Shown: positions 27,977 through 37,428, counted from the stretch's first letter. The stretch is 64,000 bases of DNA from Rugosimonospora sp040255525 (GCA_040255525.1 JBDZVD010000018.1:1-64000); one strand, 5' to 3'. Numbers and translations: made by a program. The notes: generated from the letters alone by a model not told the origin.

Positions 27977-28862
27977 TCAAGCGGTTCGTAGGGTGTGGTC
28001 TGCGGGGTTGTGTTGTTGGATGAGTTGGTAGACCTCGCGGGCGATGTAGCGTTTGATGCAGCGGATGGCTTCGCGGCGGGTCATGCCCTTGAGCTGCGCG
28101 TTTGTCGAGGTAGGCGCGGGTGCGTTGGTCGCAGCGTGATCGGCTCAGGGCGATGCGGTAGAGAGCGGCGTTGGCGCGTCGGTCACCGCCGCGGTTGAGG
28201 CGACGTCGTCGGGTCTTGCCGGAGGACGCTTCGAGGGGACTGACGCCGCACAGCGCGGCGAAGGAGGCTTCGCTGGTCATCCGGTCGGGGTTGTCGCCGG
28301 CGGTGATGAGCAGGGCGGCGGCGCTGTCGGGTCCGATGCCGTGGCGTTGCAGCAGCTGCGGGGCGTGGGCGGTGATGATCGCGGTGATGTGCAGTTCCAG
28401 GTCGTGGGCCTCGCCGGTGAGTGCTTGGATGCGTTGGGCCAGCCGGCGCAGGGTGTAGGCGGTGGCGCTGGTCACGTCGGTGGGTGTGGCCGGCGGTAGG
28501 GTGGCGCAGTGGCGGATCAGGGCCGTTGGGGTCAGGCTGGTCAGGGTTTCCCGCAGGGCGGGATCGGCGTTGACGATGACGGCTTTGAGTTGGTTGATGG
28601 CTTGGGTGCGGGACTTGACCGCGGATGCTCGGGCGAGTTTGAACATGCGCAGCATTTCCACCGAGCCGTCGGTGGTGTTGGCGGTGGTGGTGGCCCGGTT
28701 GGACAGGACGGCGTGGGCGGCGGCGGTCGCGTCGATGGTGTCGGTCTTGCCTTGGCGGCGTCGGGTGGCCCGGTCGGGGCGGTTGACCTCCAGCACGGTG
28801 ATGTCGTGGCGGCGTAGGTAGCGGGTCAGGGCCGCTCCATAGCAGCCGGTGCCTTCCACCCG
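27977..28862 (-). pseudogene. IS110-family transposase, 5'-truncated and frameshifted
   Basis: A second IS110-type transposase of a different subgroup from that at the left edge. It begins abruptly inside the DEDD domain (VEGTGCYGAALTRYLRRHDI, GKTDTIDATAAAHAV) and reaches the C-terminal domain (GIGPDSAAALLITAGDNPDRM, FAALCGVSPLEASSGKTRRRRLNRGG). Near 28090 the frame shifts; the other frame continues MTRREAIRCIKRYIAREVYQ to the stop at 27977. Its 5' end is joined to an IS630 fragment on the opposite strand. Confidence 0.85.
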
Positions 28863-28913
28863 GCGCGCTGCAGCACGCCCCGACCTTGTGCCCATTTCAG
28901 CAGCCTGCGGTAG

Positions 28914-29440
28914 CCGGTGGTTGGCCGACGCGTTCAAGCTGTCTACCGACCCGCTGTTCGTGGAGAAGCTGTCCGACGTGGTCGGGCTGTACCTCAACCC
29001 ACCCGACGGCGCCGTCGTTCTGTGCACCGACGAAAAAACGCACATCCAGGCATTGGACCGATCCGCGCCCGTGCTGCCGATGATGCCGGGCATGCCCGAG
29101 CGGCGTACCCACGACTACGTGCGTCACGGGGTCACCACCCTGTTCGCGGCGTTCGACACTGCCACCGGTGAGGTGATCAGCGCCGTGCACCGCCGGCACC
29201 GGGCGGTGGAGTTCAAGAAGTTCCTCGCGAAGATCGACGCCGAGGTGCCGGCGCACCTGGACATCCACCTGATCTGCGATAACTACGGAACCCACAAGAC
29301 ACCGGCGGTCACCGCGTGGCTGGCCCGTCACCCCCGCTTTCACATCCACTACACCCCGACCTACTCCAGCTGGGTCAACCAGGTCGAGCGGTGGTTCGGC
29401 CGGCTCACCGACGACATGCTCCGCCGCGGCGAGCAACGCC
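28914..29440 (+). pseudogene. IS630-type DDE transposase, internal fragment
   Basis: The DDE domain of an IS630/Tc1-like transposase: VVLCTDEKTHIQALDRS (first catalytic Asp), THDYVRHGVTTLFAAFD, HLICDNYGTHKTPAV (second Asp) and YTPTYSSWVNQVERWFG (Glu). The N-terminal DNA-binding part and the C-terminal tail are missing; after LRRGEQ the frame runs into unrelated sequence. The catalytic triad survives but the protein cannot be complete. Confidence 0.8.
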
Positions 29441-29443
29441 CGG

Positions 29444-29640
29444 TCAGCAGGAGTGAACCGGATCTTCTGGCCGTGCAGCTGGCGTTGAAGGACCGTGATC
29501 TGGTGTCGGAGGGCGAGGATTTCGGCGTCCTTGGCCCGGGTCGCTCATCGGCAAAATAGCCGTAGCATCGCCAGCGCGTTGGTTACGCCGAGGTAGGCCA
29601 GTCGAAGCAGCACGACCGCATCCTCTCTCAGTTTCATCAG
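29444..29640 (-). pseudogene. N-terminal remnant of an integrase-type transposase
   Basis: Two minus-strand frames give the start of an rve-integrase transposase: LRLAYLGVTNALAMLRLF, then after a shift RAKDAEILALRHQITVLQRQLHGQKIRFTPAD. The alternating leucine/heptad region before the integrase core is characteristic. The catalytic core is absent, cut where the IS630 fragment begins. Confidence 0.6.
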
Positions 29641-29844
29641 CGATACGACCAGCCTGGGTATGTTGATGAGGACGACATCTTTTCGTTCGTGGTCAAACCG
29701 GCCGTGACCAGCGCGGACGTCATTGTCGGCACCTGCGACGCCCGCAGCCGCCCGAGTCATTCGCCAGGCCCTGGACATCTTCCGCGCGACCGGCAACCGC
29801 AACAACGATGCCTGGGCCGCGCTCAAGTCGGAGCGGGGAGGCCC
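29641..29844. other. Scar sequence before the radical SAM operon
   Basis: No intact gene. On the plus strand near 29755-29826 a short frame reads ALDIFRATGNRNNDAWAALKSE, resembling one TPR repeat from an NB-ARC/TPR regulator, probably a relic. No clear terminator for the minus-strand operon ending at 29845 was found. Confidence 0.3.
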
Positions 29845-31761
29845 TCAGGCGGGGACGCCGGCCCGTGCGGCAACCGGTACCGCGCCGGGCGCGGCCGGGG
29901 TACCGACAAACTGTGCGGCCAGCTCGTGGTTGTCCAGGTGGGCGTCGAGGCCCGCCCGGAACCACAGGTCCACGGTCCACGGCGCCGGTTTCGGGATGCC
30001 GGCGCCGCCGGCCAGTGCGGCGAGCCCGGCCGGCACGTCGTGCCCGAACCGGACGCCCCGGCGTACCCAGTGCGCGTCGCCGGCGACGGTCACCGTCTCC
30101 AGGTCCGGTCCCGGCCGGTAGACCGCCCGGGTGGCGAGGTCGTAGGCGAGCACGTCGGCGAGGAACGGCCAGGCCGCAGACGGTACCCGCGGCTCGATCT
30201 CCTCGTGCCACCACCGGCTCAGCAGCACGTCGAAACGCGGTTCGGCGTAGATACGGTGGAGGAGGCTGAGCACGGCGCCGGGCTGCCCGATGGTGGCGTC
30301 GTCGCCTGGGTCGAGGCGGGCCGCGGCCGAGTCGGCGCGGCGCGCGATCCAGTTGGACAGGCTGAGCAGCACTTGCGACTGGGTGAGCCCGGCCAGTTCG
30401 CGCAGCGGCCGCCACACGTGCCGTAGCACCAGGTTCTCCACGATGGCGCGGGCCCACAGCACGAACCGTTGCATGCGCCGGTTGTCCTCCAGCGTGATAT
30501 CCGGCGTGGCGACCACGTACTCGTAGTCGTCGACATCCCCTCGCACGGTGACCAGCCCCAGCTCGTCGCGTCGGGCGGCGTACTCGGTGTTCGGCAGCAC
30601 GATGAGCGGGTACACGGCGATCCGCGGGACCAGCGCGGCCAGCCGGTCGTAGCCGGCCAGGAACGACTCGTACGTCTCACCCGGCGCGCCCCAGATGAGC
30701 TCGGCGTAGGCGTCCAGCCCGGCGACGCGCAGCCAGCGCGCCAGATCCTCCCACGCGTTGAGCCGCATGTTGCGCCGGTGCATGCCCTCCAGCGCCACCT
30801 CGTCCATTGTCTGCAGCGCCAGCGTGAACGAACTGTGCAGCTCGTGCGCGCGTAGCGTCCGGACGATCTCGTAGAACACCGTCGACTTGTTTTTCGCCCA
30901 CGACGTCTCCAGCGCCTGCGGATAGCCGTAGCGCTGCTTGACTCTGATGACGTCCTCGACGAACTCCAGGTCGGCGGGCAGCATGCCGAAGTTCGCGTCG
31001 CACAGCACGATGGTGCGTACCCGGTGGCGCGCGAGCAGGTCCAGCTCGTCGCGTAGCCGCTGGCGTGGCAGTTGGCGTACCTTCTGCCCGACCGCGCCGC
31101 CCCAGTAGCAGAACGCGCAGTGGTAGGGGCAGCCGCGGTTGGTCTCCATCAGCGCTACGTCGTAGCGGAACCGGCCGTGCCGGTCGGTGAGTGGGATCGC
31201 GCCGTCCAGCAGCGGCGACGCGAGCACCGACAGATCGGCGATGGGGTCCGGATCCGCCGTGGTGACGGTCGCGCCGGCCGCGTCGCGGAACGACACGCCG
31301 GCCACCAGGTGCAGCGCGGTGCGGGAGACGCCAGCCAGGTGCGCGCGCAACAGGTCGCGGAAGATGAACTCGCCCTCGCCGTTGACCACCACGTCGAGGT
31401 ACCGGTGCTGGGGCAGCAGCCGCCGGCCCTGGTGGGCCACGTGGGTGCCGCCGAACACCACCCAACCGGACGGGTTGAGTTGCTTGAACGTCTCGGCGAC
31501 CGCGCTCAGCGCGCGGAAGTTCCAGCCGAGCACGGAGCAGGCCAGCACGTCCGGCACGCCGTCGGCGAACAGTCGCTGGCACATGGCCACCGGCCCAACC
31601 CCACCGCCGAAGTTGAACACCTGCACGTCGGCGCCGGCCCGGACATCCGGGTCGGCCAGTGCGTTCGCCTTCAGGTAGCCGGCGGCCAGCGGCATCGACT
31701 CGGTCGGCATGTCCCAGGCGCCGCGCTGAACGAGAAAGACGCGGCGCCGTTGGCCGTTCAC
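29845..31761 (-). CDS. Cobalamin-binding radical SAM enzyme
   Basis: A 638-residue class B radical SAM protein: an N-terminal B12-binding Rossmann-like domain (about 8-150, PLAAGYLKANA, VVFGGTHVA, VVNGEGEFIFRDLL) and a radical SAM barrel with the iron-sulfur motif CPYHCAFC near 220. Such enzymes usually methylate unactivated carbon or phosphorus or rearrange rings; the substrate is unknown. GTG at 31761 overlaps the upstream stop (GTGA), so it is translationally coupled. The C-terminal 200 residues have no assigned domain and may bind substrate. It is the last gene of the operon beginning at 35933. Confidence 0.85.
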   Translation of the reverse strand: MNGQRRRVFLVQRGAWDMPTESMPLAAGYLKANALADPDVRAGADVQVFNFGGGVGPVAMCQRLFADGVPDVLACSVLGWNFRALSAVAETFKQLNPSGWVVFGGTHVAHQGRRLLPQHRYLDVVVNGEGEFIFRDLLRAHLAGVSRTALHLVAGVSFRDAAGATVTTADPDPIADLSVLASPLLDGAIPLTDRHGRFRYDVALMETNRGCPYHCAFCYWGGAVGQKVRQLPRQRLRDELDLLARHRVRTIVLCDANFGMLPADLEFVEDVIRVKQRYGYPQALETSWAKNKSTVFYEIVRTLRAHELHSSFTLALQTMDEVALEGMHRRNMRLNAWEDLARWLRVAGLDAYAELIWGAPGETYESFLAGYDRLAALVPRIAVYPLIVLPNTEYAARRDELGLVTVRGDVDDYEYVVATPDITLEDNRRMQRFVLWARAIVENLVLRHVWRPLRELAGLTQSQVLLSLSNWIARRADSAAARLDPGDDATIGQPGAVLSLLHRIYAEPRFDVLLSRWWHEEIEPRVPSAAWPFLADVLAYDLATRAVYRPGPDLETVTVAGDAHWVRRGVRFGHDVPAGLAALAGGAGIPKPAPWTVDLWFRAGLDAHLDNHELAAQFVGTPAAPGAVPVAARAGVPA

Positions 31762-32930
31762 CGCGCCGCGGTCGCCGACGCCGCCATCCTCCGCATCCGT
31801 TGCTGCACGCCCTGGACGTACTGGCGGACGTACTCGCCGCGGTCGAGGCGCACCCCGTCGGCGTCGGACACGGTATGCGGCAGCGCGGCCAGCGCCCGGG
31901 CGATCGGGTGCGTGGCCACCTGGTCCGCAGTGGCGTCGAACATCCGCCCCATCGCCGCGTAGTTCAGCCCGCCCGCGCAGCCCAGTGACTTCTCCAGGGC
32001 CAGTTCCAGGGTGATCGGGCCGGGCCGTAGGGTGATCGGGTCCTGCTCGAAGCGGGGCATGTCGAAGGTGGTCAAGCAGCCGTGCGGTGCCAGGAATGAG
32101 TAGGCGCCGCTACCGAACCCGAACGTGTCCCCGGCGTAGCCGAAGTAGTACTCCAGAGAGGTGTAGTCGGCGTCGTGCGGTGGCCGGGTCCAGTGGAAGT
32201 ACTCGTGGTTGCGGTACCCCTCGGCGGTCAGCGCCGCCTCGATCTGTGCCAGGCCGGTGTCGTACTCAACCGGGGTCCATGGCCGCACCGCGCCGCGGCG
32301 CAGCCGGCGCACCAGGGAGGTGTTCTCCACCGGGGAGTAGACGTGCGCCGCGATGTGGGACACGCCCAGCGATGTCGCCGTGCGCACGCTGCGCAGAGTG
32401 TCGTTGACGGTCTCGCCGGGGTAGCCGATCACCAGGTCGACGCTGAGCCGGTCGAAGCCGGCGGCACGGGCCAGGTCGAACGCGGCCACGGCGTCGGCGG
32501 CGGTGTGCTTGCGGCCCATCTGCCGTGTGGTGGCCTCGTTGAAGCTCTCCGCCCCGATGGACAGCCGGTTCACGCCGATCTCCCGTAGTGCGTCGAGCAC
32601 CGGCGGGGAGACGCTGTCCGCGGTCGCTTCCACGCTGAAGTAGTGCTCGGCCAGATCCCAGTGCGGGCGGAACGCGGCGCCGATCGCCCTGAGCTGGTCG
32701 GGGTGCAGTGTGGTGGGCGTGCCGCCGCCCCAGTTGATGCCGATCGGCTCGTACTGTTCGGCGAGCCGGGGCACGTAGTGGCGAATGTTGCGGATCAGCG
32801 CGTCGACGTATCGGTCGTGCACGTTACGGTTGAGCAGTATGTCGTTGGGGATGGCGCTGACACACCGGCAGAACGCGCACCGGGTGGCGCAGAACGGTAC
32901 CTGCAGGTAGAGCAGCAGTGGAGGCTTCAT
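31758..32930 (-). CDS. HemN/HemW-like radical SAM protein
   Basis: A 390-residue radical SAM enzyme of the coproporphyrinogen dehydrogenase-like family. It opens directly with the cluster motif CATRCAFCRC (residues about 14-23), then GGGTPTTL, SVEATADS, GVNRLSIGAESFNE and DLVIGYPGET, all typical of HemN/HemW. The ATG at 32930 overlaps the upstream stop (ATGA). In biosynthetic clusters these proteins act as class C methyltransferases or cyclopropanating enzymes using two SAM molecules; a heme role is unlikely here because no other heme gene is near. It is sandwiched between two B12 radical SAM genes. Confidence 0.85.
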   Translation of the reverse strand: MKPPLLLYLQVPFCATRCAFCRCVSAIPNDILLNRNVHDRYVDALIRNIRHYVPRLAEQYEPIGINWGGGTPTTLHPDQLRAIGAAFRPHWDLAEHYFSVEATADSVSPPVLDALREIGVNRLSIGAESFNEATTRQMGRKHTAADAVAAFDLARAAGFDRLSVDLVIGYPGETVNDTLRSVRTATSLGVSHIAAHVYSPVENTSLVRRLRRGAVRPWTPVEYDTGLAQIEAALTAEGYRNHEYFHWTRPPHDADYTSLEYYFGYAGDTFGFGSGAYSFLAPHGCLTTFDMPRFEQDPITLRPGPITLELALEKSLGCAGGLNYAAMGRMFDATADQVATHPIARALAALPHTVSDADGVRLDRGEYVRQYVQGVQQRMRRMAASATAAR

Positions 32931-34885
32931 GCGGCGGCCTCGGTCAGCGCACCGAGGTCCATGGCGTCGGTCAGCGCCAGCTGGAACCCGCCGTCGTCGT
33001 ACTGGCCCAGGGTCCGGTAGCCGTGCATCCGCTCCGTGCGCCGCGAGACCACCTCGGCTTCGGTGGACAGCCGCCACCAGATCGACTGGTAGTCCAGCGG
33101 CTTGACCGAAAGCGACCCGCGGGCCTGCGACAGTTTGCCGAGCAGCTCGCGGATGTCGTGGGAGAACCAGTGCGTCCGCGTGCCGCGCACCGGCGCGCTA
33201 CGAGTCTTGGGCGGCACCGACTTCGGGCCATACCTCTGCCGGTAGAGGAACGCGAACTCGCGCAGCGCCGGCCACCGGCGCGAGGCGTCGAGCACGTTGT
33301 CGGCCTCGCGTTGCAGTTCGTCGGCGAGCTTCGGCGTCTGGTTCATCTTCAGCCCGCCGTTGAGCGTCCGGTAGCGGTAGTACAGGGCGAAGCCGCGGTG
33401 GGGTTCGACCACCGGCAGCATTGCCATGTGGTCCCAGCCGGCGTCCCGGACCAGGGCGAAATTCGCGATGGCGATGTTGGAGCCGAGCGTGTCCAGCGAA
33501 CCACGGTTGCGCCGGACGAATTCGACGCTTTCCCGAGCCTCGTCCTCCGATTCGCCGGGGAACCCGACGATGAGGTTCAGCTGCAACGCGATGCCTTCGT
33601 CCGAGCACCAGCGCATGATGTCGCCGGCGTACGCGAGGTCCGTGCGCTTGCCCATCAACTCCTGGATGCGCTGGGAGCCGGCGTCGAGTCCGAAGATGAG
33701 CCGCTGGCACCCGGCCGCGGCGAGCCGCCGGGCCACCTCGGGTGTCCAGTGCTTGTGCAGCCGGCCGAACACCATCCAGCGGATGTCGACGTTGCGGGCG
33801 GCCAGCGCCTCGGCGAGGTCGACGCCGAAGCGGGGCATCATCTCCTCGTCGACAAAGTAGAAGCTGCGGGTGCGGTACTGCTCGGACAGGTGCTTGAGGT
33901 GGTCGGCCGAGGCGTTCGGGTCGCCGAGTACGAACCGGTCGTAGGTCTTGAAGTGGCTGCAGTAGTGGCAGCGGCCGTAGCTGCAGCCGCGCGAGGATTG
34001 GAAGGGCAGCACCCGTTCGGGGAGGAAGTAGTCGTCCAGCGGCAGATCGCTGAAGTCGGGCAGCAGCCGGTGGAACGGTACCGCGGGAGTCTTTGCCCGG
34101 CCGTCCATCCGGTCCAGCAGGTCGCCGAGCGCTCCCTCCGACTCGTACGGCAGGTAGTGGTCGAACAGCGTGCCGAAGTTCGGGTCGGCGGGCAGCTCGT
34201 CGCGCAGCCGGGTGACCATGCTGCCGCCCGCGACCAGCGTGCCGGTCCAGTTGGCCTTCAGGTGCCGGGCCAGCGTGAAGGACGGCAGCAGCTGCTCGTC
34301 CAGCCCGATCGAGATGCCGACCACGTCGGGTCGGAAGTCGGCGACCGCCTCATCGGCCCACCGCGACAGCAGGTCTACGAATGGGTTATCGGCGCGGTCG
34401 GTCGCGCCGGCCCACAGGTCGGTGGGGTTGCCGGTGGCGTACCGGGTGCGTAGCTGCGACAGTCCGATGTCGGTGCTGCCGTACGCCGAGGAGTACAGCT
34501 CCAGTGCGTCATCGAGTACCCGGACCGCCCATTGCAGCCTGCCGTAGTCGTAGAACTCGGCTTCGTCCTTGAGCACCCGGCGGGCGTGCTCGACGTGCTC
34601 CAGCAGGTAGTCGGAGCGGATCAGCGCGCACGCGAGCCGGGCCAACCGCACCGCGTCGGGGCCGGCCAACTCGGGCGTGGCGTCCAGCTCGTCGACCTCG
34701 GCCGAGATCGACGTGACCGCGTCACGTAGCACCGGTACGGTCAGCACGTGGTCGTAGAACCGCAGGTTCAGGTCCACGATCCGGCAGGTGTGCCCGCGCC
34801 GCTGCACCTCGGCCTTGATGATCGGCAGAGAGAGGTGTGCGTGGAACGGACGGCACTGCGGCGGGAAGATCAACAGGAGCCGCAT
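32927..34885 (-). CDS. Cobalamin-binding radical SAM enzyme
   Basis: A 652-residue class B radical SAM protein. It starts with the B12-domain signature LLLIFPPQCRPFHAHLSLPIIKA and DLNLRF, followed by a helical insertion (about 60-190), the rest of the B12-binding domain (VVGISIGLDEQ, LVAGGSMVTRL) and the radical SAM core with CSYGRCHYCS near 320 and LNLIVGFPGE. ATG at 34885 with GAGG upstream is preferred over the adjacent TTG. It lies 9 bases after the 249-residue protein gene. The domain order resembles enzymes that build complex carbon-carbon bonds or methyl groups in natural products; reaction unknown. Confidence 0.85.
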   Translation of the reverse strand: MRLLLIFPPQCRPFHAHLSLPIIKAEVQRRGHTCRIVDLNLRFYDHVLTVPVLRDAVTSISAEVDELDATPELAGPDAVRLARLACALIRSDYLLEHVEHARRVLKDEAEFYDYGRLQWAVRVLDDALELYSSAYGSTDIGLSQLRTRYATGNPTDLWAGATDRADNPFVDLLSRWADEAVADFRPDVVGISIGLDEQLLPSFTLARHLKANWTGTLVAGGSMVTRLRDELPADPNFGTLFDHYLPYESEGALGDLLDRMDGRAKTPAVPFHRLLPDFSDLPLDDYFLPERVLPFQSSRGCSYGRCHYCSHFKTYDRFVLGDPNASADHLKHLSEQYRTRSFYFVDEEMMPRFGVDLAEALAARNVDIRWMVFGRLHKHWTPEVARRLAAAGCQRLIFGLDAGSQRIQELMGKRTDLAYAGDIMRWCSDEGIALQLNLIVGFPGESEDEARESVEFVRRNRGSLDTLGSNIAIANFALVRDAGWDHMAMLPVVEPHRGFALYYRYRTLNGGLKMNQTPKLADELQREADNVLDASRRWPALREFAFLYRQRYGPKSVPPKTRSAPVRGTRTHWFSHDIRELLGKLSQARGSLSVKPLDYQSIWWRLSTEAEVVSRRTERMHGYRTLGQYDDGGFQLALTDAMDLGALTEAAA

Positions 34886-34894
34886 CAAACCTCG

Positions 34895-35644
34895 CTATCC
34901 GAAAACCTGATCGCGGAAGAGGGTGGCGAGCCAGTCCGGTCCGAAGACCGCGTCGTAGACGCCTCCACCCTCACGTGAATGCAGATCGACCATTTCGGCG
35001 GCGTACCGTTCGTCCCGGTGCGGCGGCGTGCCGGGGGCGGACGGGCCGGCTGCGCGCAGCGCGTCGAACCAGCGGGCCAGGCAGTGTCGGGCCCGGTCCA
35101 GCGCCCAGTCGATGGGCGCGCGTTGCAGCCAGAACATGAACCGTACCCCCTCGAACGTGGGCGGGTTGCGCTTGGCGAGCGCCGGCTTCGGCGCGCCGGC
35201 ACGGTCCTCCGGTAGGTCCCGGAATGCCGCGAGCCGGTCGGCCGGCCCGCGGTAGCCCATGATGGTGTTGAACGTGTCCGCTTTGAGCTTGAGGTTCAGG
35301 TTCATCACGAACAGCGGCAGGGGCGCGTCCCGGTGTGCCATTGCGACACACGCGACGATCGACGACATGTGCGGAATCTCGCTGTCCATTCGGAACCAGA
35401 CCAGTCGGCCCCATCCGTCGGACTGCCACACCTCAAAGCTGTGGCTGGCGGCGTAGTGCCTGGAGCCGGGACCCATGACGAGGCGCTGAGCTTCGCTCGT
35501 CTTCACCCGGGCGAAGCCCAGCGCCGTCAGGTGCTCGTCGTGCAGCCAGCGGTGCACATCGGCCGCGCCGTCCATCAGCACGTCGACCAGTGCGAGGCCG
35601 GACATTCCGTGGTCGGCCACCGGCTGATCAGGTGTCGAGGTCAC
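34895..35644 (-). CDS. Uncharacterised protein of the radical SAM cluster
   Basis: A 249-residue soluble protein of unknown family, starting with GTG at 35644 and overlapping the upstream gene by 17 bases. Features: a Trp-rich middle (SFEVWQSDGWGRLVWFRMDS), an alternating beta segment PLPLFVMNLNLKLKADTF, and a C-terminal helical part with WLQRAPIDWALDRARHCLARW. There is no signal peptide or membrane segment. The strand PLPLFVMNL vaguely recalls ferredoxin-dependent bilin reductases, but no motif proves this. Its place as second gene of the operon suggests a dedicated enzyme or substrate carrier. Confidence 0.7.
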   Translation of the reverse strand: MTSTPDQPVADHGMSGLALVDVLMDGAADVHRWLHDEHLTALGFARVKTSEAQRLVMGPGSRHYAASHSFEVWQSDGWGRLVWFRMDSEIPHMSSIVACVAMAHRDAPLPLFVMNLNLKLKADTFNTIMGYRGPADRLAAFRDLPEDRAGAPKPALAKRNPPTFEGVRFMFWLQRAPIDWALDRARHCLARWFDALRAAGPSAPGTPPHRDERYAAEMVDLHSREGGGVYDAVFGPDWLATLFRDQVFG

Positions 35645-35933
35645 CGATCTTGCCGCCGAGCTGGAACTTCTGGTCGAAGGCGTCGGCCTCGCCCGTCGGC
35701 GACAGGTCGTCGCGGACGATCACGAACGCGTCGCGGCCCTCGAGAGCGCCGAGCTTGCCGGCCGTGTCGCCGTAGACACCGGACCAGACCTGGCCGCCGG
35801 CCTCCCCGGCGTCTGGGCGCTCCAGCACGACGACGGCGACCTGCTTGCCGGCGAGCATCTGCTCGCCCCGGGCGCTGAGCTCGTCGACGACCAACTGGCC
35901 ATCTCTCACGTGGCCTTGGAAGGTGGGGTACAT
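35628..35933 (-). CDS. Small uncharacterised protein, first gene of the radical SAM operon
   Basis: A 101-residue acidic protein. ATG at 35933 follows GGAAGGA by six bases. It contains two similar beta-rich halves: HVRDGQLVVDE with KQVAVVVLERPDAGE, then WSGVYGD with RDAFVIVRDDLSPTGE, ending in a Gly/Asp-rich tail GGKIGDLDT. It has no Cys and no obvious cleavage site, so it could be a small folded carrier or partner rather than a peptide precursor, though a precursor role is not excluded. Confidence 0.65.
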   Translation of the reverse strand: MYPTFQGHVRDGQLVVDELSARGEQMLAGKQVAVVVLERPDAGEAGGQVWSGVYGDTAGKLGALEGRDAFVIVRDDLSPTGEADAFDQKFQLGGKIGDLDT

Positions 35934-36110
35934 GGCGATCCTTCCCGATTCGTCGTCCGGTGGGCGTCGCCCTGTCCGGGATCAACAAATTGCCATCTTC
36001 CGATGGCCGTGGATACTCCATGCAAGCATTGGATTATTTGAGTTGTCAAGGCACTCACATAGATGTTGCTAACTGTCTAAAGTAGATGAATATCGGTCAT
36101 TGGAGGCGGC
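35934..36110. promoter_or_regulatory. Divergent promoter region of the radical SAM operon and exporter
   Basis: A 177-base region between divergent genes, clearly more AT-rich than its neighbours from about 36000 to 36100. It must hold promoters for both directions; no confident -35/-10 pair or operator palindrome was recognised. Confidence 0.5.
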
Positions 36111-37406
36111 ATGGCGGCGGACGAATCACCGGTTTGCGGCGGCAGGGTGGACGAATGGCCATTCCGGCTGTTCTGGGCCGGACAATCGGTCTCCGCACTC
36201 GGCGATGGCCTGGCCATGCTTGCCATTCCACTCCTGGTGCTGAGCCTGACCCACAATCCGATCTTCGCCGCTCTCGCCGCGACGCCACGGACGGTCGGCT
36301 TCCTGATCGCCGGGCTCTACGCCGGGGCCGTGGTCGACCGCCGCGACTGTCGGCGTGTGATGATCGTTATGGACACCCTGCGGCTGGCGGTGTTCGCGGC
36401 GGTCGCCCTGCTCGCCGCCGCCCGGTTGCTCAACGTCGGCGAACTGCTGGCGGCCGCGTTCATCGCGGCGATCGGCACGGTGTTCTTCAGCACCGCGTAC
36501 GCCGTGCTGGTACGCGACCTGCTGGCCGCGGACCAGATGCTGCGCGGCAACGCCCGGCTCGAACTCAGCACCCAGGTCGGCACGCTCACGGGCCCGGTCG
36601 TCACCGGCCTGCTGGCCGCCACCGTCGGCCTGCCCGCCGTCATATGGTTCAACGCGGCCAGCTTCGCCGTGTCGATCGCGACGCTGCTGCCGCTGCGCCG
36701 TGTGGTGGCCGCGCCCGCCGCGCCAGATTCCCCGGCCACCCCGAACGTGGCACAGCCCAGCTTCGCCACCAGCATCAAGGAGGGCCTCGCCTTCGTCTGG
36801 CGCACTCCGGCCCTGCGCGGACTCGCGGGCCTACAGGCTGCCATCAACTTCCTGGTCGGCGCGGAGACACTGCTGGTGTTCTACGCCACCGTCACGCTAC
36901 GCGCCAGCGCCACAGTGGTGGGCCTGGTGGTCACCGCCGGTGGCCTCGGCGGCGTCCTCGGTGCCCTCGCCTCCGAGAAGATCCGGATAGCCTCGGCCCG
37001 CGCGGCCATCGGCGCCGCGGTTGCCGCTATCGCGGTCGGGCTGCTCGGCATCGGCGCCACACCGTCGATCCCGGTGGTCGCCGGGTTCACTCTGGTACTC
37101 GGCGCGGCCGGCGTGTTCGGCACGGTACACATCCGGGCGGTCCGCCAGCGGATCGTGCCGCGGGCCATGCTCGGCCGGGTCACCAGCAGCGCGGGCATGC
37201 TGGCGCTGATGGGCGGGCCGGTCGGCGCGGCACTGTCCGGCACGATCGCCGGGGCGTTGGGCAATCCGCGGCCGGTACTCGTCGCCGCCGGCACGCTGGC
37301 CCTCGGGTGTGCGGTGCTCGGCTACGCCCGCTGGCTGGTCGGCGTCGACCGGGACCAGACCCCCGTAGCCGACGACCTTCCGGACGTCATCGACGCGGTC
37401 TCCTAG
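36111..37406 (+). CDS. MFS transporter, probable exporter
   Basis: A 431-residue major facilitator protein of the EntS-like (MFS_3) group with about 12 membrane segments. GGAGG lies four bases before the ATG. The N-terminal FRLFWAGQSVSALGDGLAMLAIPLLVL and AGLYAGAVVDRRDCRRVMI (the loop 2-3 motif) are typical of this exporter group. Located divergently from the radical SAM operon, it is probably its product exporter or self-protection pump. Confidence 0.88.
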   Translation: MAADESPVCGGRVDEWPFRLFWAGQSVSALGDGLAMLAIPLLVLSLTHNPIFAALAATPRTVGFLIAGLYAGAVVDRRDCRRVMIVMDTLRLAVFAAVALLAAARLLNVGELLAAAFIAAIGTVFFSTAYAVLVRDLLAADQMLRGNARLELSTQVGTLTGPVVTGLLAATVGLPAVIWFNAASFAVSIATLLPLRRVVAAPAAPDSPATPNVAQPSFATSIKEGLAFVWRTPALRGLAGLQAAINFLVGAETLLVFYATVTLRASATVVGLVVTAGGLGGVLGALASEKIRIASARAAIGAAVAAIAVGLLGIGATPSIPVVAGFTLVLGAAGVFGTVHIRAVRQRIVPRAMLGRVTSSAGMLALMGGPVGAALSGTIAGALGNPRPVLVAAGTLALGCAVLGYARWLVGVDRDQTPVADDLPDVIDAVS

Positions 37407-37428
37407 CACGGCAGCCGCCATTCTTTAG

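Noticed and set aside
31758..32930. A housekeeping coproporphyrinogen oxidase or HemW
   Set aside because: The sequence is of that superfamily, but overlap with two B12 radical SAM genes argues for a biosynthetic role.
32918..34453. A 511-codon plus-strand open frame
   Set aside because: Antisense to the cobalamin-dependent radical SAM gene with its cysteine motif; no domain on the plus strand.
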